Of a DNA stretch of 64,000 nt, positions 27,774 to 38,386 are shown piece by piece. Within the stretch, counting starts at the first letter, position 1; every line of letters starts with the position of its first letter. Source of the DNA: an uncultured Desulfobulbaceae bacterium (lineage in GTDB: Bacteria; Desulfobacterota; Desulfobulbia; Desulfobulbales; CALZHT01). Below the pieces are notes generated by a model. The model ran no database searches, was not told the origin of the DNA, and was given only the letters and a program-made list of their open reading frames with translations. A program made the translations under genes and the position numbers. The stretch covers positions 20,067 through 84,066 of the forward strand of contig CALZHT010000031.1 of the NCBI GenBank assembly GCA_945787445.1, read 5' to 3'.

Positions 27774-30605
27774 ATGGAACCGAAATTTATTCGTATCCGT
27801 GGGGCACGGATGCATAATCTTAAAAATATCGATGTGGACCTGCCGCGCAATAGCTTGATTGTTTTTACCGGCCTGAGCGGCTCGGGAAAATCAACCCTGG
27901 CATTTGATACCTTATATGCCGAGGGGCAACGCCGGTATGTTGAGTCTCTTTCAACCTATGCGCGCCAATTTCTCGGACAACTGGAAAAACCTGATGTTGA
28001 TGCCATTGAAGGACTTTCTCCGGCTGTTTCCATTGAACAGCGTACCACCGGCAGGAATCCCCGCTCAACGGTCGGCACAATTACGGAAATTTACGATCAT
28101 TTTCGGCTCCTTTTCGCCAGGGTTGGTCATCCCCACTGTCCAGAATGCGGCCAGGAGATCAAACCGCAAAGTATCCAGGATATGGTAAAAAAACTATCAG
28201 AAATGCAGGAAGGCAGTAAAGTGATTCTGCTTTCACCTCTGGTGGAGGGCAAAAAGGGAACCCATAAGGATCTGTTCGACAAACTCAAAAAAGATGGCTA
28301 TGTCCGGGTCCGCGTGAACAAAGAGGTTCGGAGTCTGGATGAGGATATCGAACTCGATAAAAACAAGCGGCATACCATTGAGGCGGTGGTGGATCGCCTG
28401 GTTATCAAGCCATCGGTGGCCACAAGGTTGTCGGATTCTGTTTCCACTGCCGTCAGGTTGTCGGACGGCTTTCTGCTAGTCCAGGTTTTGCACGATAAGA
28501 GTGAACAGCTTTTTAGTGAGAAAGCTGCCTGCATTCAGTGTGGCAGGAGCCTGCCGGATCTTACTCCACAGCTCTTTTCATTTAACAATCCCAAAGGGGC
28601 CTGTCTGGAATGCAGCGGCCTCGGCATTAAGCAGTTTTTTGATCCGCAATTGGTCATACCGGATCCGGAGCTCAACATACGTGAAGGGGCGATTGCCCCG
28701 TGGAGCAACCGCTCGTCCTATGCCTATTCTTCCCAGGTTCTTGCCGGTCTTGCCGCGCATTTTGGTTTTGACCTCCACACACCCTTTAAGGACCTGTCGG
28801 AAAAGGCCCAGTCCGTGATTCTCCATGGCACGGGCAGAGAAGAGGTGCTTTTTGAGTACATTCGCCACAACCGCAGCGTGACATATAAATCCCCTTTTGA
28901 AGGGATATTGCCGCAGCTTGCCCGGCGGTATCAAGAGACAAATTCCATGATGATCCGCGAAGAAATGGAGCGCTTTATGAATGAGCAACCTTGTCCTGCC
29001 TGTCATGGCGCGCGTCTGCAACCTGAAGCCTTGGCAGTCAAGGTGGGTACATGGGATATTTTTGCAATGACCAGGCTCAGTATTTCTACCCTTGTTAACG
29101 AGCTTCCCGCTCTCCGCTTTGATGCCCAGGAAGAGATGATCGCCGGCCGTATTTTGAAGGAAATATTGGAAAGGTTGTCGTTTCTTGAGGATGTTGGTCT
29201 AGGCTACCTCTCTCTCGACCGCAGGGCATCGACACTCTCAGGAGGCGAGGCGCAACGCATACGGCTTGCTTCCCAGATCGGCTCCCGGCTGGCCGGGGTA
29301 CTTTATATTCTTGATGAACCGAGTATCGGCCTGCACCAGAGGGACAACCAGCGGCTGATCAATACCTTGACCAGCTTGCGGGACCTGGGAAATACCGTAT
29401 TGGTAGTGGAGCATGATGCTGAAACAATTTTGGCTGCCGATCATGTGCTCGATATGGGGCCAAGGGCTGGGATACATGGCGGCGATATAGTGTACAGTGG
29501 ACAGGTCGATGGATTGTTGGGAGATGCGAAATCCTTGACCGGAGGCTATCTTTCCGGGCGCCTTGCCATTGAGCTTCCCGCTCGCAGGCGCAAGGTCAAA
29601 AACAAGAAATCCTGGATTGCTATTGGCAAAGCCAGGACAAACAATCTCAAGGACATTTCCATACAATTTCCTTTGGGGATTATGACCTGTGTAACAGGTG
29701 TGTCCGGTTCAGGGAAAAGCTCCCTGGTTGTTGAAACCCTTTATAAAGGGCTCAAAAACAGGTTGTCCAAAAGCCGTGACCAGGCAGGCGAGTGTGAGAG
29801 CATCACCGGCCTGGAGCAGATTGACAAGATTATTGACATTGACCAGAGCCCCATTGGCCGGACGCCCCGGTCGAATCCAGCCACCTACACCGGTGTTCTC
29901 ACTCCGATTCGAGAGCTTTTATCGCGGTTGCCTGAGTCCCGGGCCAGGGGATACAAACCGGGACGGTTCAGTTTCAATATAAAAGGGGGGCGTTGCGAGG
30001 CCTGTCAAGGTGAGGGGGTGATCAAGATCGCCATGCATTTTCTGCCGGATATTTATATTACCTGTGAAACCTGCAAAGGCAAGCGCTACAATTATGAAAC
30101 CTTGGAAATCAGGTATCGAGATAAAACCATTGCTGATATCCTTGCCATGAATGTTGAACAGGCCCTTGCGTTTTTCGGTAATGTGCCGCCGGTTAAGAAC
30201 AGGCTGCAAACCTTAAGCGATGTCGGCCTTTCCTATATTGCCCTGGGTCAATCCTCAGTGACCTTGTCGGGCGGGGAGGCGCAGCGCATCAAACTGGCGC
30301 GTGAATTAAGCAAAAGAAGCACCGGCAAAACCATGTATATTCTGGACGAACCAACCACCGGCCTTCATCCGGATGACATACAATACCTCCTCAGGGTTTT
30401 GGGCCGCCTGGTGGATAGCGGCAATACCGTGATCGTGATTGAACATAATCTTGATGTTATCAAAACATCTGATTACATTATCGATCTGGGGCCGGAAGGG
30501 GGAGAAGAAGGCGGCAAGGTCGTGGCAACCGGTACCCCGGAAAAGGTGGCCAAAGCCAAAACATCCTATACAGGTCAATATTTAAAGCCATTATTGGGTC
30601 AATAA
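27774..30605 (+). CDS. uvrA: Excinuclease ABC subunit A
   Basis: Damage-recognition ATPase of nucleotide excision repair; forms A2B with UvrB. The 943 residues hold two ABC modules: P-loops [10 protein letters not shown] near residue 33 and [10 protein letters not shown] near 642, signature motifs [14 protein letters not shown] near 487 and [14 protein letters not shown] near 829, and Walker B segments [10 protein letters not shown] and [10 protein letters not shown]. The first zinc module has CPECG near residue 121 and CIQC later; the C-terminal zinc finger CEACQGEGV...[10 protein letters not shown] near 740 contacts DNA. Length is typical. Single gene, 82 bases after rsmB; no LexA box was recognised upstream. 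Confidence 0.97.
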   Translation: MEPKFIRIRGARMHNLKNIDVDLPRNSLIVFTGLSGSGKSTLAFDTLYAEGQRRYVESLSTYARQFLGQLEKPDVDAIEGLSPAVSIEQRTTGRNPRSTVGTITEIYDHFRLLFARVGHPHCPECGQEIKPQSIQDMVKKLSEMQEGSKVILLSPLVEGKKGTHKDLFDKLKKDGYVRVRVNKEVRSLDEDIELDKNKRHTIEAVVDRLVIKPSVATRLSDSVSTAVRLSDGFLLVQVLHDKSEQLFSEKAACIQCGRSLPDLTPQLFSFNNPKGACLECSGLGIKQFFDPQLVIPDPELNIREGAIAPWSNRSSYAYSSQVLAGLAAHFGFDLHTPFKDLSEKAQSVILHGTGREEVLFEYIRHNRSVTYKSPFEGILPQLARRYQETNSMMIREEMERFMNEQPCPACHGARLQPEALAVKVGTWDIFAMTRLSISTLVNELPALRFDAQEEMIAGRILKEILERLSFLEDVGLGYLSLDRRASTLSGGEAQRIRLASQIGSRLAGVLYILDEPSIGLHQRDNQRLINTLTSLRDLGNTVLVVEHDAETILAADHVLDMGPRAGIHGGDIVYSGQVDGLLGDAKSLTGGYLSGRLAIELPARRRKVKNKKSWIAIGKARTNNLKDISIQFPLGIMTCVTGVSGSGKSSLVVETLYKGLKNRLSKSRDQAGECESITGLEQIDKIIDIDQSPIGRTPRSNPATYTGVLTPIRELLSRLPESRARGYKPGRFSFNIKGGRCEACQGEGVIKIAMHFLPDIYITCETCKGKRYNYETLEIRYRDKTIADILAMNVEQALAFFGNVPPVKNRLQTLSDVGLSYIALGQSSVTLSGGEAQRIKLARELSKRSTGKTMYILDEPTTGLHPDDIQYLLRVLGRLVDSGNTVIVIEHNLDVIKTSDYIIDLGPEGGEEGGKVVATGTPEKVAKAKTSYTGQYLKPLLGQ

Positions 30606-30757
30606 TCCATATCATACTTAACGTGCTCAATTATTGTTCATATCCAGCAAGGGTTTACGTTGTTGATGAAGATAGTTTTTACCGTGAAATTCTCGAGGAC
30701 CGAGAATTGAAATCTGAAAAATAAATAGTAATTGTTAATTTTAAATGAGGTAGGATG

Positions 30758-31237
30758 ATGTCCCAGGAAAACAACGCACAGCAGCAGGCAGAAAATGCAC
30801 CACTCCTAAAACTTCAGAAGCTTTATGTCAAAGATCTTTCCTTTGAAAGTCCTAATACGCCGGATGTTTTTCTCAAGCAGCAGATGGCGCCCAAGGTGGA
30901 CATTAACCTGGGACTGAAAAACAAGAAACTGGAAGCTGATAATTATGAAGTTGCTCTATCCATAAATGCAAAAGTCTCCAGCGAGGATGGAGCTGTGACC
31001 TTATTCATCATAGAGGTTGAACATGCCGGCATCTTTTTCTTAAAAAATATCCCGGAACAGCATCTGCCCATGGTGTTGGCAGTTGACTGCGCAACCTTCA
31101 TGTATCCGTTCACCAGGCAGATCGTCAGCCAGCTTGCAGTGGACGGCGGATTCGCGCCGTTTCTCCTGGAGCCCGTTAATTTCATGGCCCTGTATGAGAA
31201 TGCCCGGAAAAGCAAGGAAGGAGAGAAGAAGCAGTAA
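30758..31237 (+). CDS. secB: Export chaperone SecB
   Basis: 159-residue cytosolic tetrameric chaperone that keeps preproteins unfolded and hands them to SecA. Characteristic phrases are LQKLYVKDLSFESPN near residue 20, QAP-like PKVDINLGLKNKKLE, HAGIFFLKNIPEQHLP and ECATFMYPF-like DCATFMYPFTRQIVSQLAVDGGF (in parts), followed by PFLLEPVNFMALY. GAGG lies seven bases before the ATG at 30758; the ATG three bases earlier is too close. Unusual for its group only in standing alone. Confidence 0.95.
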   Translation: MSQENNAQQQAENAPLLKLQKLYVKDLSFESPNTPDVFLKQQMAPKVDINLGLKNKKLEADNYEVALSINAKVSSEDGAVTLFIIEVEHAGIFFLKNIPEQHLPMVLAVDCATFMYPFTRQIVSQLAVDGGFAPFLLEPVNFMALYENARKSKEGEKKQ

Positions 31238-31290
31238 AACAGGAGGGTAATAAGATGGCAATTGTCTAGCTTACAAGTGAATCACAAAAG

Positions 31291-31348
31291 AAAAACAGGA
31301 ATTAATAAGGCATCTGTTGAGATTAAGCCCTATCAATTCCTGTTTTTT
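31291..31348. terminator. Bidirectional terminator between secB and the Ig-domain lipoprotein gene
   Basis: AAAAACAGGAATT (31291-31303) is complementary to AATTCCTGTTTTT (31335-31347). With A runs on one side and T runs on the other it can serve both converging genes. Confidence 0.8.
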
Positions 31349-31382
31349 ATAAGCTTAATATGCTTTGCAAAACTTTGAAAAT

Positions 31383-33449
31383 TTAATACCAGCCAAAGGG
31401 CGAATCACCCAAAAAGGGTTCATCCCCTACCATGTAATGAAGGCGAAATCCCAGGGATGAGGAAGCCTCTGAACCATAAACCTGAACGCTTGCGGTTACC
31501 TCCACCCCTATCCAATAAGCATATGTCTTCAAATAGACCAACTCAAAATCCGCCGACCCATCGTCACCGGTGATAACCGTGGCAGGAAGGGTGCCCCCGG
31601 AGGAATTGAGCGGTGAGAGTGCACCATCCGGGACACCCATGGGACCGACATCTTCACCGGCATCAAGAATCAGGTTTCTGTTTACATCCTCATTGGGCTG
31701 GGCATATGGTCCAGTATCAAAAACACAATTCATATTGGTATCCTCTCCAAAATCAAGAATACCATTTGTATTAAGATCTTCACCAGCATCAAGAATACCA
31801 TTACAATTAATATCCTCAAAACCATCTAAAATACCATTCGTCGGATTAATATCCTCCCCTATAGTCCAGAATTGCGTAACAGGTACAGGAGTGGAAGTGG
31901 AATGATCCCAATAACCGAGGTAGTAAGAGATTGGCCAAACCTTTAGGGAAACTTCGGCATTGGCAACAGAATTACCGTTTGAATCTGACACCTGTACACT
32001 CATGGGTGCTTTATATATGGTATTGGTTGCATTGGCAAGTATCCTGGTACTTTGCCCGATTACAACGGACCCAGCCGCACCGCCGACTATTATATTAACA
32101 CTGTCATTGAATGCCGTATTAACTACTTCCGCCTGGATATCCACACCGTCCGAATCCGTACTTGAACCTGCATAAAAGGTTGATACTGCCACACCGTTAT
32201 CATTGGTAAAGACAAGCACTGGTGAGATATACTCCCCGTGGCCGGGGGGAGTATTTATAAAGGAAAAATAAACCGGTGCATTGCCCACAACCTGGCCGCT
32301 GGCAGTGAGCACTGATGCCGTTAGAGTCACAGTGTTTCTATTATCCCCGGTACTTGGCGCCACCACAGTAGTACTTGCCTGGAGTAAAAGTTGCGCCGCA
32401 TCTGCTGGGGGTGCCGAAAGGTTGATGACTAATGTGTCCTGGGTAGAGGGCGCTGCGGCATCATAGACCGAGATATTTGCAGCGCCGGCATCGGGGGAAT
32501 TGAAGGTGGCCGAGGCGATGCCGCCTACGACAGGTACTGTTTCAATATTTGTCGCCCCATTCCAGGTGCTGTTTGCAATTGTAGAAATAAATTGGACATT
32601 CGTTACACCTGGTGCATTTACCGTGACAGTCAGGTCGGTGCCGGTGGAAAGACTGACCGTATCTGTTGTTGGTGCGGTAATACCAAACGATTGACCGGCG
32701 CCGGCCACTGAAAAGACTTGGCTTGCTATGGTGCCAAGCCCGGTGGCTTGGAGAGTGAGGCTGCCAACTGCAGAGCCGGTAACATCGATTACAAGATTAC
32801 CGGTAACATCTGTGTAGCCATTGTAGCCGGTAATCGGATCCATGGCCGGTGAAAGAGTAACCGATCCGGTTCCTGATGAAATTACGGTTATCGGCGCATT
32901 ATATACGGGTAAATTTGCCGCATCCCTAACCGTAACGGTCAACTGGGTTGTTTCACCAACTCCTATACTGGTTTTCGTAGCAGCGAGAGTGAGGGATGTG
33001 CCGGCAATTTGGATGGGTATGGTTTGTGTTCCAGCCGTAGTGCAGGAGGCGGTAACGGTGACGGTCTGGTTTACTTTAATGGGACCGGATTTAAGTTCAA
33101 TGATAGCCTCGCCATTGGCATCGGTATCTGCGCTGGAAGCGGTGATCATGCCGCCAGTGGTGGCAAAGGATATGGATTCACCTTCCACCGGAACATTAGC
33201 GGCATCCAAAACGGTTGCAGTAATCGTTGCACTGTCGGCGTTGTCTGTTTGCACTGTAGCTTGCGACAGAGCCAAGGTAAGGCTGGCGTTGGTCGTACCA
33301 CCGCCTCCTCCTCCGCCACCTCCAGCAGTTTGCTGGGGAGTTCCGCCGCCGCTACAAGACGAAATCAAGGTCAAAGCCGCGAAAATTAGCAATAATGTAA
33401 GCCATTCATTGGTTTGTCTAATAAAATTTATGTACCGTATTGACTTCAT
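31383..33449 (-). CDS. Surface lipoprotein with Ig-like repeats and Ca-binding repeats
   Basis: 688 residues. A signal with lipobox (LTLISSC, Cys about 32) is followed by a run of nine glycines, then about five bacterial Ig-like (Big_1/invasin-type) domains with recurring 'V.GQ.VT.T..V.DA...PV' and 'T.A.G.A...' patterns up to about residue 470. Near residues 510-585 come five copies of an acidic motif, ED(I/L/T/V)N.NG(I)LD.G, which resembles dockerin/EF-hand calcium loops. The last 90 residues form another beta domain. It is the last gene of the type IV pilus operon, starting 79 bases after the preceding lipoprotein gene, so it may be a pilus-associated adhesin or anchor. GAGGAAG precedes the ATG. 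The pilus link is inference from position. Confidence 0.75.
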   Translation of the reverse strand: MKSIRYINFIRQTNEWLTLLLIFAALTLISSCSGGGTPQQTAGGGGGGGGGTTNASLTLALSQATVQTDNADSATITATVLDAANVPVEGESISFATTGGMITASSADTDANGEAIIELKSGPIKVNQTVTVTASCTTAGTQTIPIQIAGTSLTLAATKTSIGVGETTQLTVTVRDAANLPVYNAPITVISSGTGSVTLSPAMDPITGYNGYTDVTGNLVIDVTGSAVGSLTLQATGLGTIASQVFSVAGAGQSFGITAPTTDTVSLSTGTDLTVTVNAPGVTNVQFISTIANSTWNGATNIETVPVVGGIASATFNSPDAGAANISVYDAAAPSTQDTLVINLSAPPADAAQLLLQASTTVVAPSTGDNRNTVTLTASVLTASGQVVGNAPVYFSFINTPPGHGEYISPVLVFTNDNGVAVSTFYAGSSTDSDGVDIQAEVVNTAFNDSVNIIVGGAAGSVVIGQSTRILANATNTIYKAPMSVQVSDSNGNSVANAEVSLKVWPISYYLGYWDHSTSTPVPVTQFWTIGEDINPTNGILDGFEDINCNGILDAGEDLNTNGILDFGEDTNMNCVFDTGPYAQPNEDVNRNLILDAGEDVGPMGVPDGALSPLNSSGGTLPATVITGDDGSADFELVYLKTYAYWIGVEVTASVQVYGSEASSSLGFRLHYMVGDEPFLGDSPFGWY

Positions 33450-33528
33450 AAGACTTCCTCATTCTTCCTTAGTTGCCTGCCAAAAAAAGTAAGTGGCAGA
33501 TCGCCCGCCTTGCCATTTGTTGGTTGGA

Positions 33529-34545
33529 TTACAAGTAGAGTTCGGTATTGTCCCAGAAATTATCCACTAAGTGTTTCACTGCTTTCTTCACAGCGGTGTG
33601 GAATAGGGAGTCAGGCCTGTTGTCTGCAAAAGCGCTTTGGGTGGTTGCCTCGACCTCTGCCCGGTTGGTCCAGATAATTTCGCCGGTTTCCGCTTTTTGC
33701 ACCCACATACGGAGATGGACAACCGCTTCCGGGGTTTCGCCGGCATTCTGCGCAAGATAGGCTACGCCTGCCGCGGCAGCACCCCAAACAGCAGCATTGG
33801 CATTGGAAGGGTCGAGTTTGTCTGCCGTCGAATACGGCGTGGTGGCTTCGTGGCCGATTGCAGCTCCAATGGCGCCGCCGACTACCATGGCATTAACGTT
33901 GTCATAGGTTTCTGATTTTGCTACCCCAAAGATCGATCGGTTGGTAGCACCGAAGAACAGCGGTAAAACGCCACGCCGATGCACCTGCCAGGTGTGATCA
34001 TTCTGGAGATCAAATTTGATAATTCGGCCCCGAAGAATATAGTCGGCTTGCAGGTCCTTGCCGATGCCGGCCAGAGTTTTGTTATCCAAACCTCGCGTGC
34101 CATGGTCATTGCCAGCGAACGATGCGAGTTGTTCGCCTTTGATTTCTTCTTTTATGAGGCCTTTCATCTCATCAGACCAATTGGCGCTCAATTGTTCTTC
34201 GAGGCTTTTTGTTTTTGAGGTCCTGGAAGAATAGGGCATGCCTTTGACAATATTCTTATCAACAAGATACATCAAGGTATCTTCCGGTATGGGCATCTGA
34301 AAACCCTTGGCAACCAATTGATCAGTCAAAGCCTCCATAATAGCCATGTTTCTGGCATAGGTGGCCTGAAGGTCATCATCTGTTGCTGAGTGGTCTGCAA
34401 AGGGAAGAACCACTATTTTCCTACCAAGCGTACAAGATGATTTGTCCGGAGACTGTGGCGTTGTTAACTTGCCTGTTACAACTTGACCGCAGGCAGCAAG
34501 TTGTACGATTAAAATCCCATAGAGGAAAAGTCTGATGCCTGACAT
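33529..34545 (-). CDS. Lipoprotein of the pilus operon, CsgG/TolB-N-like
   Basis: 338 residues with a lipobox (IVQLAACGQ, Cys about 19). After a short linker the sequence KIVVLPFADHSATDDDLQAT starts a domain like those of CsgG and FlgT, with later strands ADYILRGRIIKFDLQ and RMWVQKAETGEIIWTNRAEVE. A Gly/Ala-rich segment (AMVVGGAIGAAIGHEA, AAVWGAAAAGVAYLA) in the middle is hydrophobic and could insert in or lie on a membrane. It follows the secretin gene by 107 bases and precedes the Ig-domain lipoprotein; an outer-membrane helper of the secretin (pilotin or plug-like) is a reasonable guess but unproven. Confidence 0.65.
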   Translation of the reverse strand: MSGIRLFLYGILIVQLAACGQVVTGKLTTPQSPDKSSCTLGRKIVVLPFADHSATDDDLQATYARNMAIMEALTDQLVAKGFQMPIPEDTLMYLVDKNIVKGMPYSSRTSKTKSLEEQLSANWSDEMKGLIKEEIKGEQLASFAGNDHGTRGLDNKTLAGIGKDLQADYILRGRIIKFDLQNDHTWQVHRRGVLPLFFGATNRSIFGVAKSETYDNVNAMVVGGAIGAAIGHEATTPYSTADKLDPSNANAAVWGAAAAGVAYLAQNAGETPEAVVHLRMWVQKAETGEIIWTNRAEVEATTQSAFADNRPDSLFHTAVKKAVKHLVDNFWDNTELYL

Positions 34546-34652
34546 AGCTATAACTCCTTCGGTATTGTTATTTCTTTATTATAGCAAATTTGGGGCGCAA
34601 GATTAAGTTGAATTCTTATCAATAAAAGGTTGTAGCTATTTATGTTCAATTT

Positions 34653-36326
34653 TTAAGAAATTACCTTAGGTTGCATTATGATAATGAGTTCTTTACTGTT
34701 GTTGATTTTGACTTTATTTTTGAAAAACCAATTGAGAATCGGAATCTCGGCAAGCACCGGCACCTTTTCTACGTTTGAATCGTCGGTTTTGTCAATAAGG
34801 CCGCCCACCACCAGGATCTGCCCATTTTCCACCCGGACCGTGGTGTTCATTTCCCGGAGGTTGACGATCGGCAAGCCGACCTGGTTGTTGCCGCCAAAAA
34901 ATCTGTATTCAATGGGCTCTTCGAGCTGGGAGGTAACCGGAGTCAGACTCATGATGACATCTTTGTTGTCCATGACAGTTGCTACAACCGCCAGGCCCAG
35001 GCCCGACATCACACTGGAAGTTTCAACAGAGAAGGTTATAACACCTTCGTCAACCGTTGAGGTAACGGATTTGATGAAGGTTACATTTTCCCCGACACTG
35101 ATCATAGCGGGCTGGCCGTTCATCACACTGATTTTAGGATTTGCCAGCACTCTGGTTTCGCCATACGTTTTAATGGCATTGAGCAGTAATGAAAAACCGT
35201 CATGGCTCATGGTGATTGATCGGGCATCACCCATAGGGTTATGACTGCTCAGTTGACCAAAGGTCATATTGAAATTAAAGGCTGAACCATCAAGCAGGTC
35301 TGACCAGTCGATGCCGGTTTTGCTCTCGTCATTCAACGTTACTTCAATGATCTTGGCCTCAATTGATACCTGCCTGTACAGTTCATCTTTCAAGTTGTTG
35401 ATATACAACTCAATTTTATCCAGTAAGCTTCGCGGAGCAGTGACGGTAATCAAGCCGATGGGCTTGTCAATAGTATAATACCCCTTGCCTACTCGTGGCG
35501 GGCTCGCAATAGTTGGGGCAGGTGCGGCTTCGCCACCTTGAGGGGCTTGATCCGATGGCGCGGCTGCCGCCTGGGCAGAGGTCGGTGTAGGCTGGGTCCA
35601 AATTTCCAGAACCTGATCCAGGTTTTCCCTGATGTTTTCCCACAGATCAAAGTTGTTATCGCTGCTTATCAGTTCTATGGTCCCTTTCATGTTACCGGTA
35701 CTGGCGGTCCCGCCAAGAACATTGCCGCCGACCCCGGTATTGAGTTTGGAATTTAAAAAAGGCATGGCAATATGAAATTTCCTGGTCGCCTTATATTTTA
35801 CAACAATAGTATTGCCTTGAATTACATGGAAATAGTCTTGCTGACGTAATATATTATCAATTGCTTTGAAAAAATCGTCTTCCGCTCTCAGGTCTACGTC
35901 AACCAACGCGTATTGGTCCACATCGCTTGACCAGCTGACATTCATATTTTTTAGCAATGCCAGTCTTTTAATGATATCCCGAAGAGCCACAGCGCCGGTT
36001 GTTGAGGAAATGTCAGCACCGACTTGCACTGTAAATTCTTCCTCCTCTTCACCTACAGCAACAGATGTTTTTTCATCGCCTACAATATAGGATGGCTTTT
36101 GAAAACGGACAGGCAGGGTTGTCTCTTCCACATAGGAGATTTTTTTAGAAGAGGGCGCGACTTGGGCCTCGGCTTGGGCTTCGGCCGGCATTGATTTTAA
36201 TTGAGCTGTATCTTGCTCGACTTTGCTGTCAATCTGTTGGGGAGGTTCAACCGAGGAAGCGCAAGCAAAGAGTAAGCTCAGCATTAAAATTATGCACGCA
36301 TGAAACATGCATTGGATAGTTTTCAT
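34653..36326 (-). CDS. Secretin of the type IV pilus, MshL-like lipoprotein
   Basis: 557-residue outer-membrane secretin. A signal peptide ends in lipobox LLFACAS. Residues about 105-215 form an STN/N0-like domain (LRDIIKRLALLKNMNVSWSS), and a Pro/Ala-rich linker follows near 235-265. The secretin core is at about 280-557: VSIEAKIIEVTLNDESKTGIDW, ETRVLANPKISVMNGQPAMI, VGENVTFIK, the VVGGLID and PVLAEIPILNWFFK signature. The lipobox and the short N-terminus without AMIN domains match MshL/PilQ-2 rather than classical PilQ; the AMIN domains sit in the separate upstream protein (36375-38384). The ATG at 36326 follows GAGGAT, and replaces a TTG start ten codons upstream. Confidence 0.88.
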   Translation of the reverse strand: MKTIQCMFHACIILMLSLLFACASSVEPPQQIDSKVEQDTAQLKSMPAEAQAEAQVAPSSKKISYVEETTLPVRFQKPSYIVGDEKTSVAVGEEEEEFTVQVGADISSTTGAVALRDIIKRLALLKNMNVSWSSDVDQYALVDVDLRAEDDFFKAIDNILRQQDYFHVIQGNTIVVKYKATRKFHIAMPFLNSKLNTGVGGNVLGGTASTGNMKGTIELISSDNNFDLWENIRENLDQVLEIWTQPTPTSAQAAAAPSDQAPQGGEAAPAPTIASPPRVGKGYYTIDKPIGLITVTAPRSLLDKIELYINNLKDELYRQVSIEAKIIEVTLNDESKTGIDWSDLLDGSAFNFNMTFGQLSSHNPMGDARSITMSHDGFSLLLNAIKTYGETRVLANPKISVMNGQPAMISVGENVTFIKSVTSTVDEGVITFSVETSSVMSGLGLAVVATVMDNKDVIMSLTPVTSQLEEPIEYRFFGGNNQVGLPIVNLREMNTTVRVENGQILVVGGLIDKTDDSNVEKVPVLAEIPILNWFFKNKVKINNSKELIIIMQPKVIS

Positions 36327-36374
36327 CTCGATCCTCTTCAGTTTTATGTTTTCCAATATGTCTAATCCTATTAT

Positions 36375-38384
36375 TTAAATGTTGTTTTCCATTGAAATGC
36401 GGCCTTTAATATAACGGGCCAGGTCGGGGGGCAAATCAAATCCTGAATGGAGAAGAGCGCGATATTCTTCTACTGCTTGTTTGCGTTGCCCCATCTTATC
36501 GTAGATCCTTGCTTTACTGATCATCGTATCCAGGGTGTCGCCGTAAAGGGCCCCATGTTTCTGTAACATGGAAATGGCGGTATCAAAATGCTGGTTCTCT
36601 TCAGCAAAGGCGGAATAGCTTATCAATGCTTCACCTTCGGGAGATGTTCCACCTACAGCCAAATTAAAATATTCTTCGGCCTCGGCTATCTTCTTCATAT
36701 TTGCATTCGCAATGGCAGCCTGCAGGGCAGCAGAATTATCCTTTGCATTAATGTTTAAGGCGCTTTTGGCATAATAGGCTGCTTTGGCATTCATATTAAG
36801 TTGCACAAGGCATAATGAGGCGATTCGCTTGGCAAGTTGCGCATTATCTTTCCATAGTGAAAACGCTTCCTCATAAAGCTTCAAGGCCCCTTCATAATTA
36901 CCTGTTTTTTCCTTGCTCTGGGCCTGGACTAATATTTTCTTTGCTTCGAGGAGTTCCTTTGGTTGTTCAATCTTTTTTCTGATTGTTATCGCTTCTTTTA
37001 TCTGCGTTTCAGGTTTCTGGGCTGATTCATCCACCTTAAAGGCAATATTGTCGGTAGTTCTTTCAGGCCACGAAAAATTTTTACTCTTTGGCGAAATAAC
37101 GATGGTATTAAACCGTTCTTCTTTTTGGAGATCTTTAAGGTTTAAAATGATATCTAAAGCAAAGTCCCAGGGGACTTCATTGAGGGAAAGGGTGAGGGAT
37201 CCTGCAACGCCTTCATCCACAACAATGTTGAGGTCGCTTATCTCCCCAAATAATCTGAAAACGTTGTGGAGATCAATTTTATAAAAATCAACAGTGATCT
37301 TTTTTTTGGCATAGCCGCCAAAAGAGAAATCTTCTAAAAGCTCATCTATTTTTGATGATTTACTTGCAACATCTTGATTTGCTATGGTGTCAGGTTTTGC
37401 AGCTTGCTGAATACTATTGATAGGATCCACAGTTTCTGCTGTATCAGCATCTTTTTCGAGGATACCGGCGATCAACTCTGAACTTTCGGCTTCAGGTATA
37501 ACGATCATAAGCCCATAAGACATGGGATAAATTTTAAAATCAAAAAGCTGGTTGATTCCGGAGTCAAAAACAATTCGAACGCCTTTTTCCCTTCTAGCCG
37601 CTCTGATCCGGGCAAGTGTGGTATTCACTTCAATTTGCGAGTCTGGAATATCAATTTTAACATTTGGGAAATCCACATAAAGACGATCCGGTCGGCTGTT
37701 TGCCTTGGGCAAAGGCATTTTTTGGAAATTGACCAGCGGACCATCAGCTTTAACATGTACTCGAGTTTCAGAAGATGTTTTTTCTACATCAATATCAAAA
37801 ATAGTTGATGATTCTTGTTTAAATGTTGGGGCAATTTCTTCGGTTTGATCATCAACTGTTTCGGCTAAGGCTTCTTCAACCATTTCTTTTTCAGTGTCTG
37901 TGGGTAAAGAAGTAGTCTCATTGCCCTCTTCATCGACAGTTTTTTTTGCAAATCGTACCAGAATATCGTTCTCTTCCCGTTCAACGGAATACGCCTGATC
38001 ACTTGTCAGGAAAATTTCTATTCTGGCTATAGCCGGCTTTTTATCGTTTATCGTTGTACCGTTAACCTGGAATACAGGCCCGTGCTGCAAGTCAATCGGC
38101 AGAGAAACATTCGCATCGATCGATGCATCTGCTATATCGATTATAATGCGCAGGGGCTCAAAGAGTTGATACATTGTATAGGTGGGTTGAGTGTTTCCCA
38201 GAATACGCAGGAGAAATTCATCAGCCGTTTGTTCCCACTGAAAGTTAGTTATGGTATATGCGTTGTTTGTTTGTTCTATCTGCTCAATGTTTACATCTGT
38301 GCTGGCTGTAGCCATGTTTGCAAAACAGAGCAGGAAAATTGCACAATACACAACAAATGCTCTAAAATGTACCAACAAGGTCAT
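36375..38384 (-). CDS. AMIN-domain and TPR protein of the pilus operon
   Basis: 669-residue periplasmic protein. The N-terminal signal (residues 1-28) is followed by two AMIN domains (about 38-150 and 195-305; PLRIIIDIADASID and RPDRLYVDFPNVKIDIPD), which bind peptidoglycan in PilQ and AmiC. Next comes an STN/secretin-N domain (KKITVDFYKIDLHNVFRLFGE... near 365-450, with PWDFALDIILN), and finally TPR-like helices (about 480-660: NYEGALKLYEEAFSLWKDNAQLA, AEAEEYFNLAVG, GQRKQAVEEYRALL). Classical PilQ carries AMIN and STN domains ahead of the secretin pore; here they are in a pore-less protein, with an MshN-like TPR tail. It starts two bases after the pilP stop and probably anchors the secretin to the cell wall. 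Confidence 0.8.
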   Translation of the reverse strand: MTLLVHFRAFVVYCAIFLLCFANMATASTDVNIEQIEQTNNAYTITNFQWEQTADEFLLRILGNTQPTYTMYQLFEPLRIIIDIADASIDANVSLPIDLQHGPVFQVNGTTINDKKPAIARIEIFLTSDQAYSVEREENDILVRFAKKTVDEEGNETTSLPTDTEKEMVEEALAETVDDQTEEIAPTFKQESSTIFDIDVEKTSSETRVHVKADGPLVNFQKMPLPKANSRPDRLYVDFPNVKIDIPDSQIEVNTTLARIRAARREKGVRIVFDSGINQLFDFKIYPMSYGLMIVIPEAESSELIAGILEKDADTAETVDPINSIQQAAKPDTIANQDVASKSSKIDELLEDFSFGGYAKKKITVDFYKIDLHNVFRLFGEISDLNIVVDEGVAGSLTLSLNEVPWDFALDIILNLKDLQKEERFNTIVISPKSKNFSWPERTTDNIAFKVDESAQKPETQIKEAITIRKKIEQPKELLEAKKILVQAQSKEKTGNYEGALKLYEEAFSLWKDNAQLAKRIASLCLVQLNMNAKAAYYAKSALNINAKDNSAALQAAIANANMKKIAEAEEYFNLAVGGTSPEGEALISYSAFAEENQHFDTAISMLQKHGALYGDTLDTMISKARIYDKMGQRKQAVEEYRALLHSGFDLPPDLARYIKGRISMENNI

Positions 38385-38386
38385 GG

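Noticed and set aside
32842..33492. 216-codon plus-strand frame opposite the Ig-domain lipoprotein
   Set aside because: It is the antisense shadow of the repeat-rich lipoprotein gene; no ribosome binding site.
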